Positions 21,196 through 30,508 of a stretch of 64,000 nt of DNA are shown piece by piece. This DNA is from JALZKA01 sp963717635 (lineage in GTDB: Bacteria > Actinomycetota > Thermoleophilia > Solirubrobacterales > 70-9), in the NCBI GenBank assembly GCA_963717635.1, contig OY970347.1:1860001-1924000 (forward strand), written 5' to 3'. Each line of letters starts with the position of its first letter. The stretch's first letter is position 1. A program made the position numbers and the translations under genes. The notes beneath the pieces are model-generated. The model was given only the letters and a program-made list of their open reading frames with translations. It was not told the DNA's origin and did not search any database.

Positions 21196-23174
21196 ACCGG
21201 GCTGAAAACAACGCCCAGCTGTGGGAGCCGTCTGCGGAAGCGGTCGAGCGCTCGCAGATGACCGCGTACATGCGCTGGCTCGCCGCCGAGCGCGACCGCG
21301 ACTTCGAGGGCGACTACCACCGCCTCTGGCAATGGTCGGTCGACGACCTCGAGGCCTTCTGGCGCTCGATCTGGGACTACTTCGAAGTCGGCGCAGACTC
21401 GCCAGCCACCGTCCTCGGCCAGCGTTCGATGCCGGGGGCCGAGTGGTTTCAGGGCACGACCGTGAACTACGCAGAGCACCTGCTTCGCGGGCGCGACGAC
21501 GACGCGCCGGCGATCCAGCACGCGTCCGAGCTGCGCGAGCTCGACACGCTCACGTGGGGCGAGCTGCGTACAGACGTCGCCGCGGTCGCCGCCGGCCTGC
21601 GCGGGCTCGGCGTCGGGCCCGGCGATCGAGTCGCGGCCTACCTGCCGAACATCCCGGAGGCGATCGTCGCTTTCTGTGCGACGGCGTCGCTGGGTGCGGT
21701 CTGGTCGAGCTGCTCTCCGGACTTCGGCGCACGCTCGGTCATCGACCGGTTCGCCCAGATCGAGCCGAAGGTCCTCCTCTGCGTGGACGGATACCGCTAC
21801 GGCAGCAAGGACTTCGACCGGCTCGACGTCGTCGCCGGCCTCGAGGACGCGATGCCGGGCCTCGAGCACACCGTCGTCCTCCCCTACCTCGACCCCAACC
21901 CCGACCTCTCGCGGCTGGCCCAGCCCCTGCCGTGGGACGAACTGGCCGCGTCCGGCACCGGCGCGGAGCTCGAGTTCACCGCGGTCGACTTCGCGCACCC
22001 GCTCTGGGTGCTCTACTCCTCCGGCACGACCGGGCTGCCGAAGGCGATCGTTCACGGGCACGGCGGGATCCTGCTGGAGCACCTCAAGAAGCTGAACCTG
22101 CACGTCGACGCGCGCGAGGGCGACCGCGTCTTCTGGTTCACCACGACCGGCTGGATGATGTGGAACTTCCTGGTCTCGGCCCTGCTGACCCCGGCCTCGA
22201 TCGTGCTCTACGACGGCAACCCAGGCCACCCCGACATGGAAGTGCTCTGGGACCTGGCCGAGGCCGCCGGGATCACCTGCTTCGGCACGTCCGCCAGCTA
22301 CATCGCCGCCTGCATGAAGGCCGGCGTCGAGCCGTCGAGCGGTCGCGACCTCTCGCGGCTGCGCGCTGTCGGATCCACGGGATCGCCCCTGGCGCCGGAG
22401 GGCTTTCAGTGGATCTACGACCACGTCGGCGGCGACACCTGGTTGTTCTCGACCTCCGGGGGCACCGACGTTTGCACCGCCTTCGTGGGCGGTGTCCCGC
22501 TGCTGCCCGTGCACCGCGGCGAGTTGCAGGGGCGAGCGCTGGGCTGCAGCGTCGAGGCGTTCGACGAAAACGGGAGGTCGCTGATCGACGAGGTCGGCGA
22601 GCTGGTCATCACCCAGCCGATGCCGTCGATGCCGGTCTTCTTCTGGAACGACCCGGACGGCGAGCGCTACCGCGCTTCCTACTTCGACATGTTCCCGGGC
22701 GTCTGGCGCCACGGGGACTGGATCGAGATCACCGCGCGCGGCACGGCGGTGATCTACGGCCGGTCGGACTCGACGATCAACCGCGGCGGCATTCGCATGG
22801 GCACCAGCGAGATCTACCGGGCCGTGCTGGCGCTGGAAGAGATCACCGACGCCCTGGTGGTTGACGTCCCCCGGCCTGGGACGGAGGGATGGATGCTGCT
22901 GTTCGTCGTGCTGCGGGGCGGCGTCGAGCTGGGCGATGAGCTGATGAAGAGGGTGGCCGCGCGGATCCGCTCGGACTGCTCGCCCCGTCATGTCCCGAAC
23001 GAGATGTTCGCGATCGGGGAGGTGCCGCGCACGCTCTCGGGCAAGGTCCTGGAGGTGCCCGTGAAGCGAATCCTGATGGGCACCCCGATCGAGCGGGCCG
23101 CGAGCCGCGACTCGCTGGTAAACCCCGCGGCGCTCGACTGGTTCGCCGAGTTCGCCGAGCGCGCCGGGAGCTAG
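21192..23174 (+). CDS. aacS: Acetoacetyl-CoA synthetase (acetoacetate-CoA ligase)
   Basis: A 660-residue adenylate-forming enzyme that activates acetoacetate with ATP and CoA. Family features are the N-terminal WSVDDLEAFWRSIWDYF, the phosphate loop YSSGTTGLPKAIVHGHGG, TTTGWMMWNFLVSALL, the RSDSTINRGGIRMGTSE hinge region and the acylation Lys in LSGKVLEVPVKRIL. The length fits acetoacetyl-CoA synthetases rather than acetyl-CoA synthetases. The likely source of acetoacetate is the HMG-CoA lyase encoded at 30960-31877. The gene begins in a four-base overlap with the peptidase gene. Confidence 0.93.
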   Translation: MNRAENNAQLWEPSAEAVERSQMTAYMRWLAAERDRDFEGDYHRLWQWSVDDLEAFWRSIWDYFEVGADSPATVLGQRSMPGAEWFQGTTVNYAEHLLRGRDDDAPAIQHASELRELDTLTWGELRTDVAAVAAGLRGLGVGPGDRVAAYLPNIPEAIVAFCATASLGAVWSSCSPDFGARSVIDRFAQIEPKVLLCVDGYRYGSKDFDRLDVVAGLEDAMPGLEHTVVLPYLDPNPDLSRLAQPLPWDELAASGTGAELEFTAVDFAHPLWVLYSSGTTGLPKAIVHGHGGILLEHLKKLNLHVDAREGDRVFWFTTTGWMMWNFLVSALLTPASIVLYDGNPGHPDMEVLWDLAEAAGITCFGTSASYIAACMKAGVEPSSGRDLSRLRAVGSTGSPLAPEGFQWIYDHVGGDTWLFSTSGGTDVCTAFVGGVPLLPVHRGELQGRALGCSVEAFDENGRSLIDEVGELVITQPMPSMPVFFWNDPDGERYRASYFDMFPGVWRHGDWIEITARGTAVIYGRSDSTINRGGIRMGTSEIYRAVLALEEITDALVVDVPRPGTEGWMLLFVVLRGGVELGDELMKRVAARIRSDCSPRHVPNEMFAIGEVPRTLSGKVLEVPVKRILMGTPIERAASRDSLVNPAALDWFAEFAERAGS

Positions 23175-24334
23175 ACCTCGGCCGGGACCGCCCACAGATC
23201 CGGCGGCGTGTGACCGGCCGCCATCACGCGGTTTCGGCCGCGCCGCTTCGCCTCGTAAAGCGCGCCGTCGGCGGCCGCCAGGAGCGCGGCCGGAGTGTCG
23301 CCGTGATCGGGATGGCTCGCCACGCCGCAGCTGGCCGTCAGGGAGCCGTCGCCTCCGAACTCGACTTCCACGGCACGCCGGAGCCGCTCGGCGAGAGCCA
23401 GGCCGCCGGTTGTGTCGCAATCCGGCACGAGCAGCGCGAACTCCTCGCCACCGATCCGCGCCGCCTGGTCGACCGCGCGAGTCTTGTCGGCCAGCACCAA
23501 TCCGAGGCGCTCGAGCGCTCGATCGCCGGCCAGATGCCCGCGCTCGTCGTTGAAGCGCTTGAAGCCGTCGAGGTCCAGGATCACGACGCCGAGCGGAGTC
23601 TTCGTCCGCTCCGCACGCGCCAGCTCCCGGTCGAACGCATCATCCAGCGCCCTGCGGTTCGGGAGGCCGGTCAACGGATCGGTGTGCGCCGCCGACTCCA
23701 GGCGCCCCATGACGCCGCGCATGTGCCGGCCGATCCCGCCCATCACGATCGCGGTCGCGATCACGGTGCCGGTCGTCATCATGATCCGCACCCCGATTCC
23801 ATTGACGAGGGGGTCCTGGGCCAGAAGCGCCGTCGCATAGACGGCGACGGCCAGCAGCCCGTGAACCATGATCAGCTTGGTCTCCAGGAACAGGGACGCG
23901 GCGATCAGGATCCACGCCAGGTACATCGCATACGCCGCCGAGTCGGCTGGGTCCGAGTGGTAGATGACCAGGCCGACGAGGATCGTTCCGACGAACGGCG
24001 CGAACCGCAGCAGTCCGGCCGGCAGCCGGTCGTAGCCGGCGATCAGCCCGACCGCGACAACCATCGCGGCTCCGGCAATGATCACCAGCTCGCCCGTATG
24101 CCGCTGGTCGGAGTCCGGCAGCAGCAGCGTCGCCAGCAGCAGCAGAGCGCCAAGCCCGAACAGGTAGGCCAGCGTTCGCGCCGCCATCCCGCGGTCCACC
24201 CCGCCGTCCGCTCGCAGGCTGGTGAGGTGCGCTTGCCGCCAGCCCAGGCGCTCGCGGAGGGATGGGGAACGGCGCCTGATCGAGCTCTGTCCTACGGGGT
24301 GCCTCCAAGCCGTGCGAATGATGCGCGTTTGCAC
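23171..24334 (-). CDS. Membrane-bound GGDEF diguanylate cyclase
   Basis: A 387-residue signalling enzyme that makes cyclic di-GMP. The N-terminal half carries six hydrophobic segments (about residues 50-205) without a recognisable extracellular sensor. The GGDEF domain begins DPLTGLPNRRALDD. The active site is GGEEF and an RAVD inhibitory I-site stands five residues before it, so product inhibition is likely. LDLDGFKRFND and the C-terminal DGALYEAKRRGRNRV are typical. The GTG at 24334 directly abuts an AAGGAG motif, too close for normal initiation; ATG 24187 is an alternative. It converges with aacS (four-base overlap). Confidence 0.9.
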   Translation of the reverse strand: MQTRIIRTAWRHPVGQSSIRRRSPSLRERLGWRQAHLTSLRADGGVDRGMAARTLAYLFGLGALLLLATLLLPDSDQRHTGELVIIAGAAMVVAVGLIAGYDRLPAGLLRFAPFVGTILVGLVIYHSDPADSAAYAMYLAWILIAASLFLETKLIMVHGLLAVAVYATALLAQDPLVNGIGVRIMMTTGTVIATAIVMGGIGRHMRGVMGRLESAAHTDPLTGLPNRRALDDAFDRELARAERTKTPLGVVILDLDGFKRFNDERGHLAGDRALERLGLVLADKTRAVDQAARIGGEEFALLVPDCDTTGGLALAERLRRAVEVEFGGDGSLTASCGVASHPDHGDTPAALLAAADGALYEAKRRGRNRVMAAGHTPPDLWAVPAEV

Positions 24335-24397
24335 CTCCTTGCATCGGCATCCGAAACGACCAGGTTTAGCCGGTACCCGGTACCCAGTAGGCGGCGC

Positions 24398-25651
24398 TCA
24401 GGCCAAGCCGAGGCCGCCCGCCCGCTCCCGTGCACGCGCAACCACCTCGTCGGCGTCGGCCACGATCCCAGCGCTCATCAACACCGTGCCGGCGACCACC
24501 GTCGCGTCAACCACCGCGCCCGAGGCCGCGTACACGAGGCCGGCGTCGAGCGCTCCAAGGCTGAGCTCGGCCGAGTCCGTGCGCACCAGCAGGAAATCCG
24601 CCTCGGCTCCCTCCTCGAGCGCAGGCCGGCGCAGCAGCGGCGAGCGCTCGCCGCGGGCCAGGGCGAGTGTCTCAGCCGCCGTGACCGCGGCCGGATCGCC
24701 GGCCGCGTTCTTGTGGAGGAGCGCGAACACCTTCATGTCGTCGACGAGGTCGAGGGAGTTGTTCGAGCCCGGGCCGTCGGTGCCCAATCCCATCGCCACC
24801 TCTCGCGCGCGCGCCGCGCGATAGGGGAAGAGGCCGCCCACCGCCAGCTTCAGGTTCGCGACCGGATTGGTGACCACCGTCGCCCCGCGCTCGGCGATCA
24901 GCTCGAGCTCGGAGTCATCCAGCCAGACGCCGTGAGCCAGCACGGTGTCCGGCCCCAGCAGCCCGCATGAGTCGAGGTACTGCGCCGGGCGCACGCCGCG
25001 GTCGCGCACGCAAGCCTCGACCTCCTCGCGCGTCTCGGACAGATGGATCTGCACCGGCACCCCAAGCTCGGGCGCACGCTCGGCCAGGCGGCGAAGCGAC
25101 TTCTCGCTGACCGAGTAGATCGCGTGCGGGGCGAATCCGGGCTTGGCCAGGGTGCCGGCCGCGGCGGCGATCCGCTCGATGCTGCGCTCGGCGTCGTCGC
25201 AGGCGCGGTCGGACTTGTCGGGGTCAGCGTCATCGATCAGCGGCGCCGCGGTCATCGCCCGGATGCCCGCGTCCTCCACGGCACGGGCGGCGGCGTCGGC
25301 GTGCCAGTACATGTCCCAGAACGACGTCGTTCCCGTACGGATCATCTCGAGGCAGGCCAGGCGGGTGCCCCAGTACACGTCCTCGGCGGACATCCGCTTC
25401 TCGACCGGCCAGATGTGCTGCTCCAGCCACTCCATCAGCGGCAGATCGTCGGCAAAGCCGCGAAACAGCGTCATCCCCGCGTGCGTGTGTGCGTTCACCA
25501 GTCCTGGCACCAGAGCCTGACCGCCCGCTTCCAGGACCTCGTCCCCCTGCCGTGGCACGGCGTCGGGGCCGATCGCGGCGATCACGCCGGCCTCGCAGCG
25601 CACCCCCACGGTGCTCCCGCCGAGCCTGGCATCGATGACCGCGAGCCCCAT
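24398..25651 (-). CDS. Amidohydrolase, probable S-adenosylhomocysteine/5'-methylthioadenosine deaminase
   Basis: A 417-residue metal-dependent deaminase of the TrzA/MtaD group. Metal-ligand motifs are PGLVNAHTHAGM, IHLSETREEVE, LAHGVWL and MGLGTDGPGSNN. MtaD-type enzymes deaminate adenosine-type nucleosides such as MTA or SAH to inosine forms. The neighbouring nucleoside phosphorylase gene upstream on the same strand fits a route MTA to methylthioinosine to methylthioribose-1-phosphate plus hypoxanthine. TAGGTT (25659-25664) lies seven bases before the ATG, so it has its own likely leaderless promoter. Confidence 0.85.
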   Translation of the reverse strand: MGLAVIDARLGGSTVGVRCEAGVIAAIGPDAVPRQGDEVLEAGGQALVPGLVNAHTHAGMTLFRGFADDLPLMEWLEQHIWPVEKRMSAEDVYWGTRLACLEMIRTGTTSFWDMYWHADAAARAVEDAGIRAMTAAPLIDDADPDKSDRACDDAERSIERIAAAAGTLAKPGFAPHAIYSVSEKSLRRLAERAPELGVPVQIHLSETREEVEACVRDRGVRPAQYLDSCGLLGPDTVLAHGVWLDDSELELIAERGATVVTNPVANLKLAVGGLFPYRAARAREVAMGLGTDGPGSNNSLDLVDDMKVFALLHKNAAGDPAAVTAAETLALARGERSPLLRRPALEEGAEADFLLVRTDSAELSLGALDAGLVYAASGAVVDATVVAGTVLMSAGIVADADEVVARARERAGGLGLA

Positions 25652-25666
25652 CGGTCCAAACCTAGA

Positions 25667-26299
25667 TCAGGCGAGCGCGGGGATCACCGCGGAGAGGACG
25701 CGTGCGAGCTCGGCCCGGTGTGCAATCTGCCCTGCCTGGACCTCCGCGAGCGTGAGCTCAGTGGCCGCCACGCCGTTGGCGAAGTTGTCGACCACGCAGA
25801 CCGCTGCGTACGCGAGACCGAGCTCGCCGGCCACGATGCATTCGGCGGCCGCCGTCATGCCGATCACGTCCGCGTGTTCGGCGACCAGCCGGACCTCCGC
25901 AGCCGTCTCCAGCCGCGGGCCGGCCACCTGCCAGTAGACGCCGCCGTCGCGCACGGCGACCTCGCCGCCGAACGCTGCGAGCACCCGCGCTCGCCAGTCC
26001 GGGTCGAAGCCGGGCACCCGGTGCGCGCCGGCGTCGGAGCGGGTCGTCAGCGGCGGCAGGTCCAGCGCGATGAAGTCGTCCGGGCAGACATAGGTGCCTG
26101 GGCCCAGCTCAGGACGCAGCCCGCCCACGGATGCCACGCCGAGCACCCGGTCGCAGCCGGCATCGATCAGGACACGCAGGTTCCGCTCGTGATCGATCAG
26201 GTGCGGCAGGGCGTACGGCTCGCCGTGGCGGTCGAGCACGGCCGCCGCGTCGCCGACCTCGAGGCCGGCGGCGCCGCTACCGAGGACGACACCCAGCAC
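25667..26299 (-). CDS. MTA/MTI phosphorylase-type purine nucleoside phosphorylase (compact)
   Basis: A 210-residue phosphorylase of the MTAP/PNP type that cleaves methylthio-purine nucleosides with phosphate. Conserved parts are VVLGSGAAGLEV (phosphate loop), LDRHG, VGGLRPELGPG, PDDFIAL, GPRLETAAEVR, IGMTAAAECIVAGELGLAYA and VDNFANG. It is about 40-60 residues shorter than typical MTAP proteins, the missing part lying between the phosphate loop and RHG. The start GTG at 26299 overlaps the stop of the carboxylase gene (TAGTG), so translation is coupled. A substrate choice between MTA and methylthioinosine is not clear from sequence; the deaminase neighbour favours methylthioinosine. Confidence 0.83.
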   Translation of the reverse strand: MLGVVLGSGAAGLEVGDAAAVLDRHGEPYALPHLIDHERNLRVLIDAGCDRVLGVASVGGLRPELGPGTYVCPDDFIALDLPPLTTRSDAGAHRVPGFDPDWRARVLAAFGGEVAVRDGGVYWQVAGPRLETAAEVRLVAEHADVIGMTAAAECIVAGELGLAYAAVCVVDNFANGVAATELTLAEVQAGQIAHRAELARVLSAVIPALA

Positions 26300-27837
26300 T
26301 ACGCCGGAGTGATGGGGTTGCGCTTCTCAGAGAAGTGCCGGTCGCGATCCTCCGCCAAGCGAAACCGCTGAATCAGGTCGGCGCGCAGGTCGTCCGGCTC
26401 GATCACGGCGTCCACCACCAGCTCCGAGGCCAGGTGCAGGATGTCGATGTCGGCCGAGTACTCCTCGCGCTTCCGCTCGACGAACCGCTCGCGCTCGGCC
26501 TCGTCCTCAATCTCCTGGATCTGATTGAAGAACACGGCGTTGATCGCCGCCTCGGGCCCCATCACCGCGATCGAGGCCGTCGGCAGGGCGATGCAGCAGT
26601 CCGGCTCGAACGCCGGCCCGGCCATCGCGTAGAGGCCGGCGCCGTAGGCCTTGCGGACGATGACCGAGATCTTCGGCACGGTCGCCTCGCTCACCGCCGA
26701 GATCATCTTCGCGCCGTGGCGAATGATCCCCTGGCGCTCGACGTCGGTGCCGATCATGAAACCCGGCACGTCGGCGAGGAACAGCAGCGGGACGTTGAAC
26801 GCGTTGCAGGTCGCGATGAACCGGGCCGCCTTGTCGGCGGAGTCGACGAACAGGACCCCACCCTTGTACTTCGGTTGGCTGGCGACGATCCCGATCGCCC
26901 TGCCGTCGAGGCGCGCATAGCCGACGACCAGCTCCTTCGCCCAGCGGGCGTGGACCTCGCAGAACGAATCGGCGTCGGCCAGCGCAGCGATCAGGTCCTT
27001 GACGTCGAACGAGGTCTTCTCGTCAGCCGGCACGATCTCTGAGACCGAGCCCTCGCTTTCCGGCTCCGCCGGCGGCGCCGCGGGCGGAGCTTCACGCCAG
27101 CTTCCGGGCATATAGGAGAGGTAGCGGCGGGCGACATCGATCGCCTCCTCATCGGTCTTTGCGAGGAAGTGGCCGCAGCCGGAGACGCCGGTGTGCATCT
27201 TGGCGCCGCCCATCTCCTCCAGGCTGACCTTCTCGCCGATCACCATCTCCGCCATGCGCGGCGACCCCAGGTACATCGACGCGTTGCCCTCGCGCATGAT
27301 CACGACGTCGCAGAAGGCCGGGATGTAGGCGCCTCCCGCTGCCGAGGGGCCAAACAAGAGGCACAACTGCGGCACCCGCCCCGAGAGCTTCACCTGGTTG
27401 TAGAAGATCCGCCCGGCGCCGCGGCGACCGGGGAACATCCGCACCTGGTCGGTGATCCGCGCACCCGCCGAATCGACGAGGTAGACCATCGGCACCTCGA
27501 GCTTCAGCGCCCGCTCCTGGATCCGCAGGATCTTCTCGACCGTCTTCGGCCCCCACGACCCGGCCTTGACCGTCGGGTCGTTGGCCATCAGGCAGACCTT
27601 GCGGCCGCCGATCAGCGCCAGACCGGTGACGACGCCGTCGGCGCCCAGTCCCTCGGAGTCCCAGTTCGCGAGCAGCGCCTCCTCGGTGAACGACTCCGGG
27701 TCCACCAGGCGCGCGACACGCTCGCGCACGGGCAGCTTGCCCTGCTCGGCGGTCTTTTCGTGATGGCGCTCAGGACCGCCTGCGAGGGCGGCCGCAAGCG
27801 CCTCCTGGAGCGGCGTCCCCGCCGCAGTTTCATCCAT
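26299..27837 (-). CDS. Acyl-CoA carboxylase beta subunit (carboxyltransferase)
   Basis: A 512-residue biotin-dependent carboxyltransferase that moves CO2 from carboxybiotin to an acyl-CoA. Both crotonase-like halves are present: PSAAGGAYIPAFCDVVIMRE and MGGAKMHTGVSGCGHF in the N half, ADVPGFMIGTDVERQGIIRH and RKAYGAGLYAMAGPAFEPD in the C half. Acetyl-, propionyl- or methylcrotonyl-CoA substrates are all possible. No biotin carboxylase subunit lies in the window. HMG-CoA lyase nearby would suit methylcrotonyl-CoA (leucine breakdown), but that is inference. The ATG at 27837 is chosen over ATG 27843 because TAGACT (27847-27852) is nine bases upstream of it. Confidence 0.9.
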   Translation of the reverse strand: MDETAAGTPLQEALAAALAGGPERHHEKTAEQGKLPVRERVARLVDPESFTEEALLANWDSEGLGADGVVTGLALIGGRKVCLMANDPTVKAGSWGPKTVEKILRIQERALKLEVPMVYLVDSAGARITDQVRMFPGRRGAGRIFYNQVKLSGRVPQLCLLFGPSAAGGAYIPAFCDVVIMREGNASMYLGSPRMAEMVIGEKVSLEEMGGAKMHTGVSGCGHFLAKTDEEAIDVARRYLSYMPGSWREAPPAAPPAEPESEGSVSEIVPADEKTSFDVKDLIAALADADSFCEVHARWAKELVVGYARLDGRAIGIVASQPKYKGGVLFVDSADKAARFIATCNAFNVPLLFLADVPGFMIGTDVERQGIIRHGAKMISAVSEATVPKISVIVRKAYGAGLYAMAGPAFEPDCCIALPTASIAVMGPEAAINAVFFNQIQEIEDEAERERFVERKREEYSADIDILHLASELVVDAVIEPDDLRADLIQRFRLAEDRDRHFSEKRNPITPA

Positions 27838-27846
27838 GGCCATCGG

Positions 27847-27856
27847 AGTCTAGGCT
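27847..27856. promoter_or_regulatory. Face-to-face -10 elements sharing a central TA
   Basis: The ten bases AGTCTAGGCT read as TAGGCT on the + strand (27851-27856, eight bases before the amine oxidase ATG) and as TAGACT on the - strand (27847-27852, nine bases before the carboxyltransferase ATG). The two hexamers share the TA step, so one site could fire in both directions. Confidence 0.5.
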
Positions 27857-27864
27857 TCCGCACC

Positions 27865-29290
27865 ATGCCAGTGCCCGCGGAATCCGGCGGTCGCAGCGCC
27901 GATGTCGTGGTCATCGGCGCTGGGTTCTCCGGCCTGGCGGCTGCGGCGCAACTTGAGTCGCTTGGGCTCGATGTCGTCGTGCTCGAGGCACGCGACCGGG
28001 TCGGCGGCCGGGTCCTGAACCACGAGCTGGCCGGGGGTGAGGTCGTCGAGGTCGGCGGGCAGTGGGTCGGCCCGACCCAGCACGCGTTGCTCGGACTCGC
28101 GGCGGACCTCGGTGTCGCCACGTTCCCGACTCACGTCGACGGTGCCAACCTGATCGAGTACCGCGGCCGGGTCCGCCGCTACAGCGGCACGATTCCGCGC
28201 ATCAACCCGATCGTGCTCGTCGATCTCGAGCGGGGGCGGCGCAAGCTGAACCGGATGGCCGACGCCGTGCCGACGGACGAACCGTGGGCTGCCGGCCGAG
28301 CGACCGAGTGGGACCGGATCACGTTCGGCGAGTGGCTGCGCAGGAACGTCCGCTCGCGCGGCGGCCGGATGCTGGTCACGCTGGCGATCCGCAGCGTCTT
28401 CGGCACCGAGCCCGAGGACATGTCGCTGCTCCACGTTCTCTTCTACCTGAGCTCGGCCGGCGGCTTCGACGCGCTGGTTGACACGGAGGGCGGCGCCCAG
28501 GAGTCGCGCTTCGTTGGCGGCTCGCAGCTCGTCGCCATCCGGATGGCCGAGCGCCTGGGCAGACCGTGTCATGCTCGAATCCGCCGTGCGGCGCATCGAG
28601 CAAACGGACGGCGGCGTCCTGGTCGAGGGTGACGGCTTCTCGGTCGAGGCCGGGCGCGCGATCATCGCGATGTCCCCGACGCTCACGTCACGGCTCGAGT
28701 TCGACCCGCCCCTCCCGGCGCGCCGCGACCAGCTGACCCAGCGGATGCCGCAGGGCTCGATCATCAAGTGCATGGCGGTCTACTCAGAGCCCTTCTGGCG
28801 CACCGATGGCCTCAGCGGCACCGGCATCTCCGACGGCGGCTCGATCAACGCGATCTTCGACAACACCCCGCCGAGCGGTTCGCCTGGCGTCCTGCTGGGG
28901 TTCCTCGACGGCCGCGCCGCGCGGGTCTGGGGCCGGCGGACGCCGGACGAGCGCCGGGACGAGCTGGTGGCGGTGCTGACGCGCCTGTTCGGTCCGAAGG
29001 CCGCGAAGCCGGTCGAGTACACGGAGCGCAACTGGGCGAGCGAGCCGTGGTCGCGCGGCTGCTACGGCGGCGCCTTCGGGCCCAGCGGCTGGACCGACTT
29101 CGGCCCGGCGCTGCGCGAGCCGGTCGGCCGGATCCACTGGGCCGGAACCGAGACCGCGACGGTCTGGATGGGCTACATCGACGGCGCGATCACGGCCGGG
29201 CGCCGCGCCGCCACGGAGGCAGCGTCGGCCCTGCGCTCGAGCCGGCCTCAGCTCGCGGGGTCGACCGCGACGGGCTTGTCGCCCGAGTAG
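27865..29290 (+). pseudogene. Flavin monoamine oxidase, frameshifted
   Basis: An FAD-dependent amine oxidase split by one frameshift. Codons from ATG 27865 encode the Rossmann start VVVIGAGFSGLAAAAQLES with EARDRVGGRV and GGQWVGPTQ, up to AIRMAERLG. Then the frame must shift by one base at about 28561 (a surplus A after GGC) to continue DRVMLESAVRRIEQTDGGVL. It ends with the C-terminal FAD signature GRIHWAGTETATVWMGYIDG at 29150-29210 and stops at 29290. Without the extra A the protein would be about 474 residues, a normal length. Amine oxidases of this type deaminate primary or polyamines with O2. The 3' end overlaps the convergent hbd gene by 43 bases. Confidence 0.85.
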
Positions 29291-30132
29291 TCGTAGTAGC
29301 CGCGTCCGGACTTGCGGCCGAAGTGGCCGGCGTCGACCAGCTTCGTCAGCGTCGGCGGGGGCGCGAAACGATCCTCGCCATACGCATCGTGCATGACCTT
29401 GGCGATCGAGGCCAGAGTGTCCAGCCCGACGAAGTCGGCGAGCTCGATCGGCCCCATCGGATGGCTGGCCCCGGCCTTCATGCCGGCGTCGATGTCGTCG
29501 ATCGAGCCGACGCCCTGCTCGCAGGCGTTGATCGCATCGAGCATGTAGGGGACGAGCAGCCGGTTGACGATGAAGCCGCGGTTGTCGCCGGCCGCCACCG
29601 TCGTCTTGCGGAGCTTCTCACCGAGGTCGAAGCCGAGCTGCGCGGCGTCCTCCGTGGTGCCCTCGGCGCGTACGACCTCGAGCAGCGGCATCACCTGCGC
29701 CGGGTTGAAGAAGTGCAGGCCAAGGAAGCGCTCGGGCCGCGACGTGGCCGCCGCCTGATCGGCGACCGAAAGCGACGACGTGTTCGTCGCGAAATGCGCC
29801 TCCGGTTTGACGAGTCCGTCCAGCTCGCGCCACAGCTCCAGCTTGGCGTCGAGGTCCTCGGTGATCGCCTCGATCACCAGGTCGCACTCGGCGAGGTCGC
29901 CGTAGTCCGTGGTCGGGTTGAGGCGCGACCGCACCGCGTCCGCGTCCGCTTGTTCGAGCTTGCCCTTCTCGACGGCCTTGGCGAGCTGCTTCTCGATCTT
30001 GCCGATGCCCGCGTCTAACCGCTCCTGCGAGACCTCGCGGACGACGACGTCCCATCCCGCCTGCGCGCAGATCTGCGCGATGCCGTGCCCCATCAGGCCG
30101 CAGCCGACGACGCCTACCTTGGTGATCTCCAT
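29248..30132 (-). CDS. hbd: 3-hydroxybutyryl-CoA dehydrogenase
   Basis: A 294-residue NAD(P)-dependent dehydrogenase interconverting acetoacetyl-CoA and 3-hydroxybutyryl-CoA. The dinucleotide fold starts VGVVGCGLMGHGIAQICAQA. ATNTSSLSV and the catalytic His in GLHFFNPAQVMPLLEVV are intact, followed by NRGFIVNRLLVPYM and DAGHFGRKSGRGYYDY. The length equals Hbd/PaaH proteins lacking a hydratase domain. It would supply the hydroxy intermediate upstream of crotonyl-CoA for the Ccr reaction. TAGTCT (30140-30145) lies seven bases before the ATG. Confidence 0.93.
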   Translation of the reverse strand: MEITKVGVVGCGLMGHGIAQICAQAGWDVVVREVSQERLDAGIGKIEKQLAKAVEKGKLEQADADAVRSRLNPTTDYGDLAECDLVIEAITEDLDAKLELWRELDGLVKPEAHFATNTSSLSVADQAAATSRPERFLGLHFFNPAQVMPLLEVVRAEGTTEDAAQLGFDLGEKLRKTTVAAGDNRGFIVNRLLVPYMLDAINACEQGVGSIDDIDAGMKAGASHPMGPIELADFVGLDTLASIAKVMHDAYGEDRFAPPPTLTKLVDAGHFGRKSGRGYYDYSGDKPVAVDPAS

Positions 30133-30142
30133 GGGCGGCAGA

Positions 30143-30508
30143 CTACGCGAGCAGCTCGCGCATACGCTCCGCGAGCGCGTGCATGCCGCTCATCGGCCTG
30201 ATCATCACGGTCAGCCGTTCGATCCGCCCATCACCCGCGAAGTCGAGAATGTCGATCCCCTCGACCGACCGGTCGCCGACGTTCGCCTCGAAGGTCAGCA
30301 TCGCCGTGTCCCCGTCCTCGAGGTGGCGCGTGTAGCGAAAATCCGCGAACACCTGAGCGACGGCGCCGAGGATCACTCCAAGCGCCTCGCGGCCCTCGTA
30401 CGGCTTGAACACCACCGGGCTGCGGAACACGACCTCCTCGGTGAACAGCTCCTCGGCAAAGCCGAAGTCCTTGGCCTCGACGGCCGCCCTGAACGCGTCG
30501 CTACGCAT
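30143..30508 (-). CDS. NTF2-like (SnoaL-type) protein
   Basis: A 121-residue single-domain protein of the NTF2-like fold: FRAAVEAKDFGFAEELFTEE, VVFRSPVVFKPYEGREALG, FEANVGDRSVEGIDILDF and IRPMSGMHALAERM. Members range from isomerases and cyclases to non-enzymatic binders; the pocket residues do not identify a substrate. The ATG at 30508 overlaps the osmC stop by eight bases; the longer TTG start at 30526 is less likely. A shortened relative lies at 11207-11536. Confidence 0.8.
   Translation of the reverse strand: MRSDAFRAAVEAKDFGFAEELFTEEVVFRSPVVFKPYEGREALGVILGAVAQVFADFRYTRHLEDGDTAMLTFEANVGDRSVEGIDILDFAGDGRIERLTVMIRPMSGMHALAERMRELLA

Noticed and set aside
20937..23420. An 827-codon open frame on the minus strand opposite the peptidase and acetoacetyl-CoA synthetase genes
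   Set aside because: It mirrors the real genes in a GC-rich sequence, is full of Arg/Asp/Gly without domain features, and the opposite strand has clear families.
24335..24397. Riboswitch or regulatory repeat from the tandem GGTACCC sequence upstream of the diguanylate cyclase
   Set aside because: Only two short direct repeats; no conserved riboswitch core could be found.
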